Source: Desulforhopalus sp. (GTDB lineage: Bacteria > Desulfobacterota > Desulfobulbia > Desulfobulbales > Desulfocapsaceae). From it: DNA of 64,000 nt. The position numbers and the translations under genes were made by a program. The stretch's first letter is position 1. Each line of letters opens with the position of its first letter. Shown in pieces: positions 1-8,692 of the stretch. The notes under the pieces are model-generated. The model was given only the letters and a program-made list of their open reading frames with translations, made no database searches and was not told the origin of the DNA. The stretch is taken from positions 124,001 through 188,000 of the forward strand of contig JAOTRX010000003.1 of the NCBI GenBank assembly GCA_030247675.1, written 5' to 3'.

Positions 1-1
1 G

Positions 2-1054
2 GCTCATAATCCGGATACCCTCAGCGAAAAGGAGCTCCTGGAGTTTCTCTTCCATCCGAGCTTTACCACCCGCCAAGATATCAGTACCATATCCGGCCGT
101 GGTATCGGCCTCGATGTTGTAAGGAAAAACATTCAGGATCTACGGGGCTCCGTGCAGATTTTCAATAATCCCGGCTTGGGGGTAACCTTTGAAATTCGTA
201 TTCCCTTCTCACTGTCAGTGAACCGGGCGGTAATGGTCTCTGTCGGTGGGCGGATGTTTGCCGTACCTCTTCAGGATATTCAGCAGATAAAGCGATTTAG
301 TCCAGAGCAGTTGGAAGAGGATGGCGGATTGCATCTCCATCTGGGTGATGATTCTGTTCCCGTCGTCAATCTGGGGTTTTACCTGAATCTCGAAAAGTTG
401 CGGACGACGATCCCCAGCGGCCGGGAGGGAATTCTGGCAATACTCTTTGCGAAAGGCGATAAGCAGTTTGCCATCTCCGTCGAAGAGATTGTTGAGCAGC
501 GGGAGATCATCGTCAAGAACCTCGGTAGCCACCTTACTAATGTCTTGGGTATTAGCGGGGTGACGCTCACCGGCTCAGGGGATTTGATTCCTATTATTAA
601 CCTCCGGGAGATAGTAGAAAAACGGGTGACGGCTGGGAAGGCGGTGGGAGAGGCAGTGGCTCCTACCGGCCTGCAGGCTCCTCTCAAGGTGTTAATCGTT
701 GACGACTCGATTTCCGTACGGCACAGCGTTGCCAGATTGGTGGAAGGTCAGGGGTGGAAACAGCAGCAGGCGGTCGACGGAATCGATGCCTTAGCCAAAC
801 TCGAAACCTACACACCGGATGTAATCGTTCTCGATATTGAAATGCCGAGGATGAATGGTTATGAATTGAAAAGCAATCTCAACAACAAGGAATGGTGTAA
901 GGATATTCCTGTTATAATGCTCACCTCGCGGGCCTCGGAAAAACATCAGCAGAAGGCGCGTGAACTTGGAATACAGCACTATATGACCAAACCCTATCAG
1001 GAGGATGTTTTTGTTAGGTTGTTGGCAAGCATTCATAGTGGTTATGTTAATTGA
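2..1054 (+). CDS. cheA: CheA-like hybrid histidine kinase, C-terminal part (5' end outside window)
   Basis: The frame is already open at the window edge, so only the last 350 residues are visible. The first residues are the end of an HATPase_c domain (a G-R-G-I-G-L-D-V-V motif at about residues 32-40, the G2 box of CheA). A CheW-like regulatory domain follows (about residues 60-210), then a receiver domain (about 228-348) with the acidic VDDS pair, the phosphoacceptor Asp in VLDIEMP (about residue 278), and the conserved T and K (MLTS, TKPY). A fused C-terminal receiver is typical of ChpA/PilL-type CheA in type IV pilus chemosensory systems. The CheW-like and CheY-like genes downstream on the same strand fit that. 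The GTG at 152 is an internal codon, not the start. Confidence 0.93.
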   Translation, partial: AHNPDTLSEKELLEFLFHPSFTTRQDISTISGRGIGLDVVRKNIQDLRGSVQIFNNPGLGVTFEIRIPFSLSVNRAVMVSVGGRMFAVPLQDIQQIKRFSPEQLEEDGGLHLHLGDDSVPVVNLGFYLNLEKLRTTIPSGREGILAILFAKGDKQFAISVEEIVEQREIIVKNLGSHLTNVLGISGVTLTGSGDLIPIINLREIVEKRVTAGKAVGEAVAPTGLQAPLKVLIVDDSISVRHSVARLVEGQGWKQQQAVDGIDALAKLETYTPDVIVLDIEMPRMNGYELKSNLNNKEWCKDIPVIMLTSRASEKHQQKARELGIQHYMTKPYQEDVFVRLLASIHSGYVN

Positions 1055-1077
1055 TCTATTTTTTGCAGTGAGGCGGA

Positions 1078-1554
1078 ATGGAAACTAAGCTGGAACTTGC
1101 AGCAGTCAAAGCAAACGCTCCTCCTCTTGGGGGCTTGGTCCTGTATTGGCTTTTTAGCAGGAATCAGCTGGAGTTTGTACTACAGGATATCGCGGTAGTT
1201 CATTCACCGCCTTTGGCAGATATGGCGCAGTATCAGGAGACGATGTTGCCGGTCATCAATCTTGAACGGCATTTTGGTCTGCAGGAACAGGGGACGAGCC
1301 GGTCGACGAAATACCTCGTTATTCGGGCGGTAACAGCAGAAAAAACATTGGTCAAGGTCATTGTTCTGGCGCCAAACTCACTGAAGATTCAGGAACTCCG
1401 GACAGGATACGCCGGCTCTCGCCCGCTCTCCTTGCCGCGTAACACCAATGATATTCTCGGGAGCTATTCATTGCCCGAAGGCGGTCTGGGCATTGTTCCG
1501 GATATTGCCAGCATTTGCAGCCATCTGCGATTGCGAGGGAGTCAGCCTCTCTGA
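1078..1554 (+). CDS. CheW-like chemotaxis coupling protein
   Basis: This is a 158-residue protein lying 23 bases after the CheA-like gene and probably cotranscribed with it. It shows the weak pattern of a single CheW domain: a beta-rich start (LVLYWLFSRNQLEFVLQDI), a central P-V-I-N-L-E motif matching the 'lPvidL' signature of CheW proteins, and a closing G-I-V-P-D-I strand. It would couple receptors to the kinase at the membrane or pilus pole. It is divergent, closer to PilI-type proteins of pilus systems than to flagellar CheW, so the exact partner is inferred from position. The start is supported by a purine-rich stretch (gaggcgga) just upstream. Confidence 0.8.
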   Translation: METKLELAAVKANAPPLGGLVLYWLFSRNQLEFVLQDIAVVHSPPLADMAQYQETMLPVINLERHFGLQEQGTSRSTKYLVIRAVTAEKTLVKVIVLAPNSLKIQELRTGYAGSRPLSLPRNTNDILGSYSLPEGGLGIVPDIASICSHLRLRGSQPL

Positions 1555-1699
1555 TGGGGCTACCTTCCTTAAGGTTTTACTCAATAGAGCCAGCTAATCA
1601 GTGGGGGATGCGAGGATGGTGGATGTAAGACATTTTACTCTCCGAGATCGGTGAATTAGGGTATAATCACAGTTGACTGCTGTGAGTTGTTTTTGTAGC

Positions 1700-1750
1700 A
1701 CAAAGGGTATAAGTGTCATTTGAGCAGGCGTGCTGCTCGATTCAGTTTTT
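1700..1750 (+). repeat. REP-like palindromic repeat, copy 1 (diverged)
   Basis: This is a diverged member of a family seen seven times in the window. It has the head AAGGGTATAAG, then a hairpin with arms GAGCAG and CTGCTC around a 5-base loop, then ATTCAGTTTTT. It lies in the 255-base gap between the CheW-like gene and the next response regulator. Confidence 0.7.
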
Positions 1751-1809
1751 AATAATGTGGCAAGAGGTAAGAGTATACCTCTCCTTCAAATATGATAAGG
1801 AATGATATT

Positions 1810-2178
1810 ATGGCAAACGAACTAATTATGATCGTAGAAGACAGTCCAACCGATAGCAAAATTGCTGAAACCGTGTGCTTGGACAATGGGTACCGTGTGG
1901 TCATGGAATCTGAGGGTGACAAGGTCCTGGAGACGGCGATAGCAAAAAAGCCAGATTTAATCCTGCTTGATGTAATTCTGCCCAATAAAAACGGCTTTCA
2001 GGTCTGCCGACAGCTAAAAACCAACGAAGCCACCAAACATATCAAGATCATAATTGTCAGTAGCAAAGACCAGCCGAGTGACAAATTCTGGGGCAAGAAG
2101 CAAGGTGCTGACGACTATGTTACCAAGCCCTACGATGAAATCGATCTTCTTGACGCCATTGCCAATAATCTCCCATGA
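1810..2178 (+). CDS. Single-domain response regulator (CheY/PilG-like)
   Basis: This is a 122-residue stand-alone receiver domain. It has the acidic pair in IVEDS, the phosphoacceptor Asp in LLDVILP, the conserved Ser in VSSKD and the Lys in TKPYD. There is no output domain, so it should act by protein-protein contact, as CheY, PilG or PilH do. The ATG at 1810 is chosen over the one at 1792 because AAGGAA (1797-1802) sits 7 bases before it. It belongs functionally with the CheA- and CheW-like genes, but a 255-base gap with a repeat separates them, so it may have its own promoter. Confidence 0.9.
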   Translation: MANELIMIVEDSPTDSKIAETVCLDNGYRVVMESEGDKVLETAIAKKPDLILLDVILPNKNGFQVCRQLKTNEATKHIKIIIVSSKDQPSDKFWGKKQGADDYVTKPYDEIDLLDAIANNLP

Positions 2179-2202
2179 CGGCTGCGGTGAAAGGAGAAGC
2201 TG

Positions 2203-2829
2203 ATGCCACCGGTTGACACCCTGCTGGTGTTTTTTACGGCCTCGATTCTTCTCGCTCTGACTCCGGGGCCGGACAACCTTTTTGTCTTGGCCCAGGCGGC
2301 TCAGCATGGCAGAGTAGCCGGCATCGCGGTGACCATCGGTCTCTGTACCGGTTTGCTGGTCCATACTGCGGCTGTGGCTCTCGGCGTGGCGGCGGTTTTC
2401 CAGGCCTCAGCGCTGGCCTTTGCGACCCTCAAATACCTCGGTGCGGCATATTTACTCTATTTGGCCTGGCAATCGTTACGTGCCGGGGCCAGTGGCAATG
2501 GTACGCAACAGACCAAGGAGCTGAGCTTTTCAGGGCTGTACGGAAGGGGTATCATCATGAATATCACCAACCCGAAAGTCTCGCTGTTTTTTCTGGCCTT
2601 CCTTCCGCAATTCACCGATCCGAGCCAAGGGCCACTGCTACCGCAGATCCTCCTCCTCGGCGGGATTTTTATCATCTCAACCATCCTTATCTTCGGCGGT
2701 ATCAGCCTTTTAGCCGGGGGGATAGGTGGTTTCTTGCGAAAATCCGCCAAGGCGCAGATTTTCCTCAATCGTCTTGCCGCCGGAGTCTTTGTCGCCTTAG
2801 CGGTGAAATTGGCAATGGCCAGGCGATAG
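2203..2829 (+). CDS. LysE/RhtB-family amino-acid exporter
   Basis: A 208-residue inner-membrane protein with about six hydrophobic segments. The signature L-T-P-G-P-D-N (about residues 20-26) in the first helix and the N-P-K motif (about residue 124) in the middle are typical of LysE/RhtB translocators, which export amino acids such as homoserine, threonine or lysine. Length matches the family (200-220). A good ribosome site (AAGGAG) precedes the ATG. It starts 24 bases after the response regulator, but a functional link to signalling is not implied. The substrate cannot be told from sequence. Confidence 0.9.
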   Translation: MPPVDTLLVFFTASILLALTPGPDNLFVLAQAAQHGRVAGIAVTIGLCTGLLVHTAAVALGVAAVFQASALAFATLKYLGAAYLLYLAWQSLRAGASGNGTQQTKELSFSGLYGRGIIMNITNPKVSLFFLAFLPQFTDPSQGPLLPQILLLGGIFIISTILIFGGISLLAGGIGGFLRKSAKAQIFLNRLAAGVFVALAVKLAMARR

Positions 2830-2856
2830 TCCTCTTTTTATTGCATTCTGTAAGTT

Positions 2857-3597
2857 ATGTCTTCAGAGAATCGTACGGTAAAACCGGGACGGAAGATTGG
2901 CGTCGTCTTGACCGAAACCGGCGAGGCCCTGGTGCCATCGGCAGATTGGGAGCTCCTTCCGCCTGGGGATGGTGTTCTTACCAGATTGGTCAAGTCAAAG
3001 GGACCAAGCTGGCAGGTACAGGTTAAGGTCGGCAGACGGACCATGTCGCGGGGGATCTGGGCGAGCAAGGCGAACATTCAAGCCGCTATAGAAGAACTTG
3101 CCGCCAAGCGAGCAGCACCCGGCTATGACCTGAGGCGACAGCGAGAAAAGGCCGCAAAGGAAAAGAAGCACCTTGCCTATGTTGGTGAATTCTACCGGCA
3201 GGTTGTCGAGTATCTCGACTTTCACCCACGTTATGCCGATTTTGCGGATCGATTGGCGGAAATGGTCACAAGCCGAGCAACCCCGGTCGGTAGTGGCACC
3301 GTCGCCAGGACGGAAAGGATCCCGGTGGCGGACAGGGCCAAGGCGGCGGTGGTTGCCTGGCTCCGCCATCAGGCCACCGATTATGACCGTATGACCATTG
3401 CCCGGGTGAAAGGTCGCCGCCGTGAGGTGCGCCGGGAGTTGGCAGGAAAATCTCTGCAACTCCTGGTCCCCTACCGACGGGGTGAGGACATCCCTTCGGC
3501 CTGCCCTCTTCGCCGAGTGCTTAGCTCCTGCGGTGACGTTGGAATTCCGCAGCAAAGGGACACTATGGGTGGCAACTCAGGGACCGATGCGAAATAA
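2857..3597 (+). CDS. DUF2293 domain protein
   Basis: A 246-residue basic, soluble protein. Residues 165-215 (A-D-R-A-K-A-A-V-V-A-W-L-R-H-Q-A-T-D-Y-D) resemble DUF2293, whose members share a pattern like AVxxxIRHxxTDYD followed by an R-rich helix. The function of DUF2293 is unknown; its basic helices suggest nucleic-acid contact, which is inference. The N-terminal half, with a Lys/Arg-rich helix at 105-125, is not recognised. It begins 27 bases after the LysE-type gene on the same strand and ends convergently to the carboxypeptidase gene. The last 30 residues are low in pattern and may be poorly conserved. Confidence 0.65.
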   Translation: MSSENRTVKPGRKIGVVLTETGEALVPSADWELLPPGDGVLTRLVKSKGPSWQVQVKVGRRTMSRGIWASKANIQAAIEELAAKRAAPGYDLRRQREKAAKEKKHLAYVGEFYRQVVEYLDFHPRYADFADRLAEMVTSRATPVGSGTVARTERIPVADRAKAAVVAWLRHQATDYDRMTIARVKGRRREVRRELAGKSLQLLVPYRRGEDIPSACPLRRVLSSCGDVGIPQQRDTMGGNSGTDAK

Positions 3598-3625
3598 CTC
3601 CCGCCCTCTTTTTGTGTTACGGATC

Positions 3626-4732
3626 CTAGCTGTCCAGTTTTGGTCCGGAGCCTGACCGGGTGATCTTTTGATGTTTTGGCTGGCGTTTTTGCATAAAGAA
3701 AAACGCCAGAAGGCCAAAGAGAAGCAAGCCGGTTGCCAGGCCGCCAATGAACATGAGCCAACCATTGCCGGACGGTTCCGGCGGTTTCTCTTTTTCCTCC
3801 GGTTGTTCTGTTTGGGAAGCGACTGGTGTTTGGGACTCGATTTTTTTCGGCACCATCGCTGGCCTAGCGGCAGCGGCTACCGTCGCTCCCGGTTTTGGCG
3901 GAAGCAGAGCAAAACCCTTGGCGAGCAGCTCGGTTGTTTTGGCATCCCGGACCTTGCGGTCCTTGCTGCCCATAACCAGGGCGATAACCCGAACCCCACC
4001 TCTTTTAGCAGTGGCGGCGATGGAAAAGCCGGCCGCTTCGAAATAGCCGGTTTTAAGGCCATCGCAGCCATCTACCGCGCCGAGAAGATGGTTATGGTTG
4101 CGCATTATAAATTTGTCGTCGCGGAAGGGTCGTTCCTTTGTCCCGGTATATTTAAGAACATCAGGCCGTTTGACCAGTTCTCGGCATAAAAGAGCGAAGT
4201 CGGCGGCGGTCGTTTGGTCGGCCTTTTGCCCCTCTCCAGGAGGCAGGCCATGCACCGAATGGAAGCGAGTGGATTTCATGCCGAGTTCCTGGGCCTGCTG
4301 ATTCATCAGGGCTACGAACTGTTCCTTTGATCCGGCAACATGGATCGCCAGGGCTACCGCCGCATCGTTGGCTGACTGCACGGCCAGGGCATAGAGAAGT
4401 TCTTCCAGAGGAAACTGTTCTTTTGGATCAAGATACACCTGGGAGCCACCGATCTTTGCCGCTTCTTTGGTGATCTGTACCATATCACTTAATTTTACCT
4501 TCCCCTGCTCGACCTGTTTGAGGATGACCAGGAGATTCATGAGCTTGAGGACGGAGGCGGGGTAGACCACCGCGTCAGGCTGGTCGGCAAACAGCACCTT
4601 GCCGGTGTCGGCATCGATAACCAGAGCAGACAGATACGGATCCTTGGCGATAGATTGTACCTTGGCCCGTGCAGCCCAAGATGGCTGGCTAAACAGGAGA
4701 GAGACGAGAATAATCAAAACAATACGTTTCAT
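3626..4732 (-). CDS. D-alanyl-D-alanine carboxypeptidase (peptidase S11, DacA-like)
   Basis: A 368-residue penicillin-binding protein of the S11 family, which trims the terminal D-Ala of peptidoglycan stem peptides in the periplasm. All three active-site motifs are present: S-V-L-K at residues 60-63 (Ser60 nucleophile), S-A-N at 120-122 and K-T-G at 227-229. A signal peptide covers residues 1-21, ending S-W-A. A C-terminal hydrophobic segment (about 327-350) followed by basic residues should anchor it in the inner membrane. The start at 4732 is chosen because it directly begins the signal peptide; an upstream in-frame ATG would add 37 unlikely residues. Confidence 0.94.
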   Translation of the reverse strand: MKRIVLIILVSLLFSQPSWAARAKVQSIAKDPYLSALVIDADTGKVLFADQPDAVVYPASVLKLMNLLVILKQVEQGKVKLSDMVQITKEAAKIGGSQVYLDPKEQFPLEELLYALAVQSANDAAVALAIHVAGSKEQFVALMNQQAQELGMKSTRFHSVHGLPPGEGQKADQTTAADFALLCRELVKRPDVLKYTGTKERPFRDDKFIMRNHNHLLGAVDGCDGLKTGYFEAAGFSIAATAKRGGVRVIALVMGSKDRKVRDAKTTELLAKGFALLPPKPGATVAAAARPAMVPKKIESQTPVASQTEQPEEKEKPPEPSGNGWLMFIGGLATGLLLFGLLAFFFMQKRQPKHQKITRSGSGPKLDS

Positions 4733-4973
4733 AATGCACCTGATGCGGCCGATGTCCGTGGCATAGTGACAAAATGGATTTTCCCGGGCGGTAAAGTACG
4801 GTAACAACACGCCGTCCATCTCTGCCGAAATGCCAATACTCATGCCCTGCCTTGTGCGGCATGAGGTCTCATGGTACCCATTTCAGGTGCCTGGAGCAAG
4901 GACTTTCTGGCCGAAAAAATCCCCATCAAAGTGTCAGGAATACGCTCAATTTTCGCTGCCAAAGGGCGAATAT

Positions 4974-5897
4974 TTACAGCGCCCGCATCCGTTCGTCGAG
5001 CTCCTGCAAGGTAAAGGAGTATACCTGGGTACCATTGCATTCGACAGCGAAAGAGGCACAGGCACTGCCTCTCAGGGCGCTGGTTTGCAGATCGTAACCA
5101 TTTACCAAACCGCTCAGCAGACCGCCGCGATAGGCGTCGCCGGCTCCGGTCGGATCGATGACCTGCCGTGCCTTGAAGGCCGGGATGGCAAGGGTCTCGG
5201 AATGGCTATGGATTCGCGAACCGGCACCGCCCAGGGTGACGATGGTGGTTTTCGCTAGAGCCAGGAGATCACCGTTGGCGAGACCGGTCTTGTCCTGGAT
5301 GAGGTTGAATTCATAGTCATTGACGATGAGAAGGGAACAGCCGCTTATTACCTCAACAAGGTCTTTCGCCTGCAGCATGGGAAGGGCCTGGCCGGGATCA
5401 AAAACGTATTCAATTCCGGCCTTTTTGCAAAGCCGGGGATAGTTGACCATGTCGTCTAAATTGCCTGGGGAAATGAGGAGAAGGGTGGTATCCGGGTCAA
5501 GGGCTGCGATATCGAGACCTGAGGAATACTTCATTGCCCCTGGATTGAAGCCGGTAATCTGATTGTTGGCCATATCGGTGGTGATATAGGCTCCGGCGGT
5601 AAGTTCCTCGGGGATGACCTTGATCCCGTCACTGGAAATTCCATTTTTTGCAAGCCATTCCAGATATTTGTGGTGGTCACTGCCGATGGTGGCGGAGATG
5701 GCGGGGTCTTCGCCCATCAGTTTCAGGGCGTAGGCGATATTACCGGCGGTGCCCCCGTAGTTTTCGGTGACGCCATTTACCTGAAAACAGACGTTCAGGC
5801 TATGGATCTTGTCGGGGAGAATGTGATCGGAGAACCGGTCGGAAAAGTTCATGATGCGATCATAGGCCAGGGAACCGGAGACAATTATTTTTTTCAT
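4974..5897 (-). CDS. PfkB-family carbohydrate/nucleoside kinase
   Basis: A 307-residue ribokinase-fold kinase. The N-terminal G-S-L-A-Y-D substrate strand, the G-G-T-A-G-N-I-A motif (about residues 48-55) and the C-terminal D-P-T-G-A-G-D-A signature with the catalytic Asp (about residue 253) are all present. Overall it resembles the adenosine-kinase-like PfkB branch common in Desulfobacterota, but the sugar or nucleoside substrate cannot be fixed from sequence. It is a single gene in its own unit, leftward, with the carboxypeptidase gene downstream on the same strand about 240 bases away. Confidence 0.9.
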   Translation of the reverse strand: MKKIIVSGSLAYDRIMNFSDRFSDHILPDKIHSLNVCFQVNGVTENYGGTAGNIAYALKLMGEDPAISATIGSDHHKYLEWLAKNGISSDGIKVIPEELTAGAYITTDMANNQITGFNPGAMKYSSGLDIAALDPDTTLLLISPGNLDDMVNYPRLCKKAGIEYVFDPGQALPMLQAKDLVEVISGCSLLIVNDYEFNLIQDKTGLANGDLLALAKTTIVTLGGAGSRIHSHSETLAIPAFKARQVIDPTGAGDAYRGGLLSGLVNGYDLQTSALRGSACASFAVECNGTQVYSFTLQELDERMRAL

Positions 5898-6004
5898 AGC
5901 GTAATCCTGAGAGTAAAATAAAGGGGTTAAGGGAAAGGAGCTGCCGTTGAAAGCACAGATACCGAATCGTTGTGGAGTGGGCCACGTATTCTTCGGGATC
6001 GTTG

Positions 6005-6922
6005 CTATGCCTTTGGCTCAGCGGCGACAAGACCTTCCGAAGGTGGAGAATGATTTGCTATAAAAACCGCGGCGAGGACGATGGCGCCGCCGGCCAGCTG
6101 GACGAGTGTCAGTGTTTCACCGAGCAACAGCCATGCGGCTCCGGCGGTGACCAGAGGGATGCCGTTGATACAGGCGGCTGCCTGGGCCGCGGGAATCTTG
6201 CTCAGTGCGTAATTATAGCAAAGAAACGCACCGATTGTTGCAAAAAGCGTCAGAGCGGCGAGGGCGGCCAGGGATTCGCCGGATACCTTGTCCCAGCTGA
6301 GTCCGGGAAGTTCGAAGAGAAAGGCCGGAAAGAACAGCACGGCGCCGAAGATAATCTGCATTCCGGTTATCTGCAGTGACGACAGGGTGTTGCTCAGGCG
6401 GCGGATGAGAATCATATAGACCGACGCCGCAAGGACGGCGCCGAGAATCAGTAGGTCGCCGATCAGCATGCCGTCCAGTTGGGATTGTCCCACGCTGCCA
6501 AAAACCAGGAGGACGACACCAGCCAGGGAACATATGATGCCGAGAATATTGATCAAACCCACCCGTTCCCGGAGCAGCAGGGTCGAGAGGATAAGGACGG
6601 CTATGGGGATGGTGGCAATAATCAGGGCAGTCTTGGTGGCGGAGGTATATTGCAGACCGAGGGTCTCGAAGGTAAAATACAGGCCGGGCTGCATAATGGC
6701 CAGGAAAATCAGTGATTTGATATTAGTACGGGAGAACCGCGGGAAACCGTTACGCCAAAGGAGAGCTGCGAAAAAGAGCGCGGCGACGGAAAAACGGAAG
6801 AAGATAAGACAAAAGGGGCTGAAACTCTGCAGGGCAATCTTGGTCGCGACAAAGGACAGTCCCCAGAATAACACTGCCATTGCCAAGGCTGCATAGGTAA
6901 GAATGGAATTTTGGTCTTTCAT
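6005..6922 (-). CDS. DMT-superfamily transporter (two EamA domains)
   Basis: A 305-residue inner-membrane protein with ten hydrophobic segments arranged as two EamA repeats. Typical features are the W-G-L-S-F-V motif in the first helix, and in the second half the P-A-A-Q-A-A-A-C-I-N-G-I-P-L helix and the L-G-E-T-L motif. Such proteins export metabolites or amino acids by an unknown ion coupling. The ATG at 6922 begins directly before the first helix; a longer reading frame to 7081 would overlap the PilZ gene's end and add 53 hydrophilic residues, so it was rejected. Confidence 0.92.
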   Translation of the reverse strand: MKDQNSILTYAALAMAVLFWGLSFVATKIALQSFSPFCLIFFRFSVAALFFAALLWRNGFPRFSRTNIKSLIFLAIMQPGLYFTFETLGLQYTSATKTALIIATIPIAVLILSTLLLRERVGLINILGIICSLAGVVLLVFGSVGQSQLDGMLIGDLLILGAVLAASVYMILIRRLSNTLSSLQITGMQIIFGAVLFFPAFLFELPGLSWDKVSGESLAALAALTLFATIGAFLCYNYALSKIPAAQAAACINGIPLVTAGAAWLLLGETLTLVQLAGGAIVLAAVFIANHSPPSEGLVAAEPKA

Positions 6923-7073
6923 CGCTGCGCGGTTTTGTGAACGTGGAAAGCCTTGTCGAGCCTGATGGATCAACAGGTGTTTATGGCGAGATGAGACCAT
7001 ACTGCATCCGCGGGGAAAAATCTCGCCGGACTTGCGCGAGGGAGAGGAAAAAGCGGGGAGATTTGGCCTTCCT

Positions 7074-8006
7074 TCAGGCAATCAAGCGTATGCCGGTGGC
7101 GTGTGATTTCTCCGAGAGTTCCTTAAGATGGGCCCTTTGGACGGTGGCGACGATTGATTCGATAACCGTGGCCTGGATCTTTGTCTGGATATCGAATTCG
7201 ACCCCACAGAGGTACTCTATCCCAGAGCGCTTACGGATCTTCGAGAGATGCCTGATGTTGCCGTCGATCCGCACCAGCAGTTCATCTTCCAGGTAGAGTT
7301 TCATCGAATAAGCGGTGTTGACCTTGAAGCGCCTTTGTTCGTATTTACTTGCAGCAAAAGAAATACCCCGGATACTGACGCTCACCGGCCGGGTTTCCAC
7401 CTCGGGTGAGTCTTCGTCGACCTCAATGGCAAGTATGAGATCCAGGGAGTCGGGAACCTTGGCACGATATTCCCGGGCTTCCCGGACTATTCTCGCAAGG
7501 CTCGGAAAGGCCAGGAGGAGGACGGGGATATCGTGCACCTTGGCAAGATCGACAAAGGATGTTGCAAACTCAATGGCCAGGGTGTTGGTGAACATCCGCA
7601 ACACAATGGCCGTTGAGAGGCGAAGGTGCAGATTGCCGAGCCCGGGTTCAAGCGGCAGGGTGACGATATGCTCCATGGCGGCGATGAATGCCCCTTCCGC
7701 CGGCTTGGGCTTCTCTCCGGCATCAAGTTCTCTGTCTTCTTCAACTTCATCCACGGCTTCTTCTCCTTCCTCCTCATCGAGAGGAATGGGAATACCGTCC
7801 TTCAGCCGCGAAAAGTAGACCATCGGACGGCCGTCGAGCTGTACTTCGAGAACTTTTTCATCAAAAAGGGCTGTTTGCAGATAGGGCAGGATGGTCTCTT
7901 TACTGGTGAGAATGTCGCCATTTGCCAGATCCTCTTCAATGGTCTTGGCGGAAAACAGCTCCCCAGGGAATAATTGCTGCAATTTCCGTTTTATATCGTC
8001 AATCAT
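7074..8006 (-). CDS. PilZ domain protein (putative c-di-GMP effector)
   Basis: A 310-residue soluble protein. The last ~115 residues have the look of a PilZ beta-barrel: a V-S-I-R-G-I-S-F strand (the D/NxSxxG region, here S-I-R-G-I-S), then alternating strands and a G-V-E-F-D ending. The upstream arginine cluster expected for c-di-GMP binding is not clear. The N-terminal part contains an acidic insert (about residues 75-105, rich in Glu/Asp) and a helical middle. It may act in motility or adhesion with the nearby chemosensory genes, but this is only by proximity. No strong ribosome site is seen before 8006. Confidence 0.65.
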   Translation of the reverse strand: MIDDIKRKLQQLFPGELFSAKTIEEDLANGDILTSKETILPYLQTALFDEKVLEVQLDGRPMVYFSRLKDGIPIPLDEEEGEEAVDEVEEDRELDAGEKPKPAEGAFIAAMEHIVTLPLEPGLGNLHLRLSTAIVLRMFTNTLAIEFATSFVDLAKVHDIPVLLLAFPSLARIVREAREYRAKVPDSLDLILAIEVDEDSPEVETRPVSVSIRGISFAASKYEQRRFKVNTAYSMKLYLEDELLVRIDGNIRHLSKIRKRSGIEYLCGVEFDIQTKIQATVIESIVATVQRAHLKELSEKSHATGIRLIA

Positions 8007-8269
8007 CTGGTTGGACTTAGGTGAAGAACAGGCGTTATGGACAGGAAAGGAGACTCACTTTAAAACCTAGCCCAACCACAAAAAAAATGGAAGGACTCTT
8101 TTCCTCCAGGCAAACCAATGCGGCACAATCCCGACGTGCACAGGGTGACTGGCGTAGCGGTCGATATCCGCACGGCTATGGGTGAAGCGATTTTCCCGGT
8201 TCTCGGGTATAATTGCAGACTGGAATGATCGCTGATACATCTCTACCAAACAAACCAGAAGCACCAAAA

Positions 8270-8692
8270 ATGAAACAGCTCACCACGCCACGTCTCGACC
8301 AGTGCATAGGTTGCCAGTCCTGCGCCTTAGCCTGCGCCCGTTTGGTTTATAAAAAGCTCTCCTGGCATACCGCCGGAATCCGTATTCATTCAGCCGGTGG
8401 ACTGTCAACCGGCTTTGTCGCCAACCGTTGTCTTGCCTGTGACCCTGCGCCATGCGCCGAAGCCTGTCCGACCGGCGCCTTTTCCAGCCGGCGCGGTGGT
8501 GGGGTCATCGTAAAAGCTGATCTCTGTATCCGCTGTGGAAAATGTCTGGCGGCCTGTCCGGTTGAAGGCATCTGCCGGGATACGCTCGGCAATGTCTATG
8601 TCTGTCTGCATTGCGGCCGGTGTGTTGACTTCTGTCCCCAGAATTGCCTGGAAATGGTGGCGGTGGCGGGCGATGCCGAGGGGGCCGCATGA
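8270..8692 (+). CDS. Four-cluster ferredoxin subunit paired with AOR
   Basis: A 140-residue polyferredoxin of the DMSO-reductase-subunit-B/HycB type, with four Cys motifs: CIGCQSCALAC, CLACxxxPCAEACP, CIRCGKCLAACP and CLHCGRCVDFCP, enough for four [4Fe-4S] clusters. It should carry electrons to or from the AOR subunit, whose start codon overlaps its stop (ATGA at 8689-8692), so the two are translationally coupled. The ATG at 8270 begins the conserved part; ATG 8225 would add 15 residues and cannot be excluded because neither has a strong ribosome site. Confidence 0.9.
   Translation: MKQLTTPRLDQCIGCQSCALACARLVYKKLSWHTAGIRIHSAGGLSTGFVANRCLACDPAPCAEACPTGAFSSRRGGGVIVKADLCIRCGKCLAACPVEGICRDTLGNVYVCLHCGRCVDFCPQNCLEMVAVAGDAEGAA

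Noticed and set aside
3626-4843. Long start (405 residues) for the D-Ala-D-Ala carboxypeptidase
   Set aside because: The signal peptide begins at residue 38 of that frame; the shorter start at 4732 fits an exported protein.
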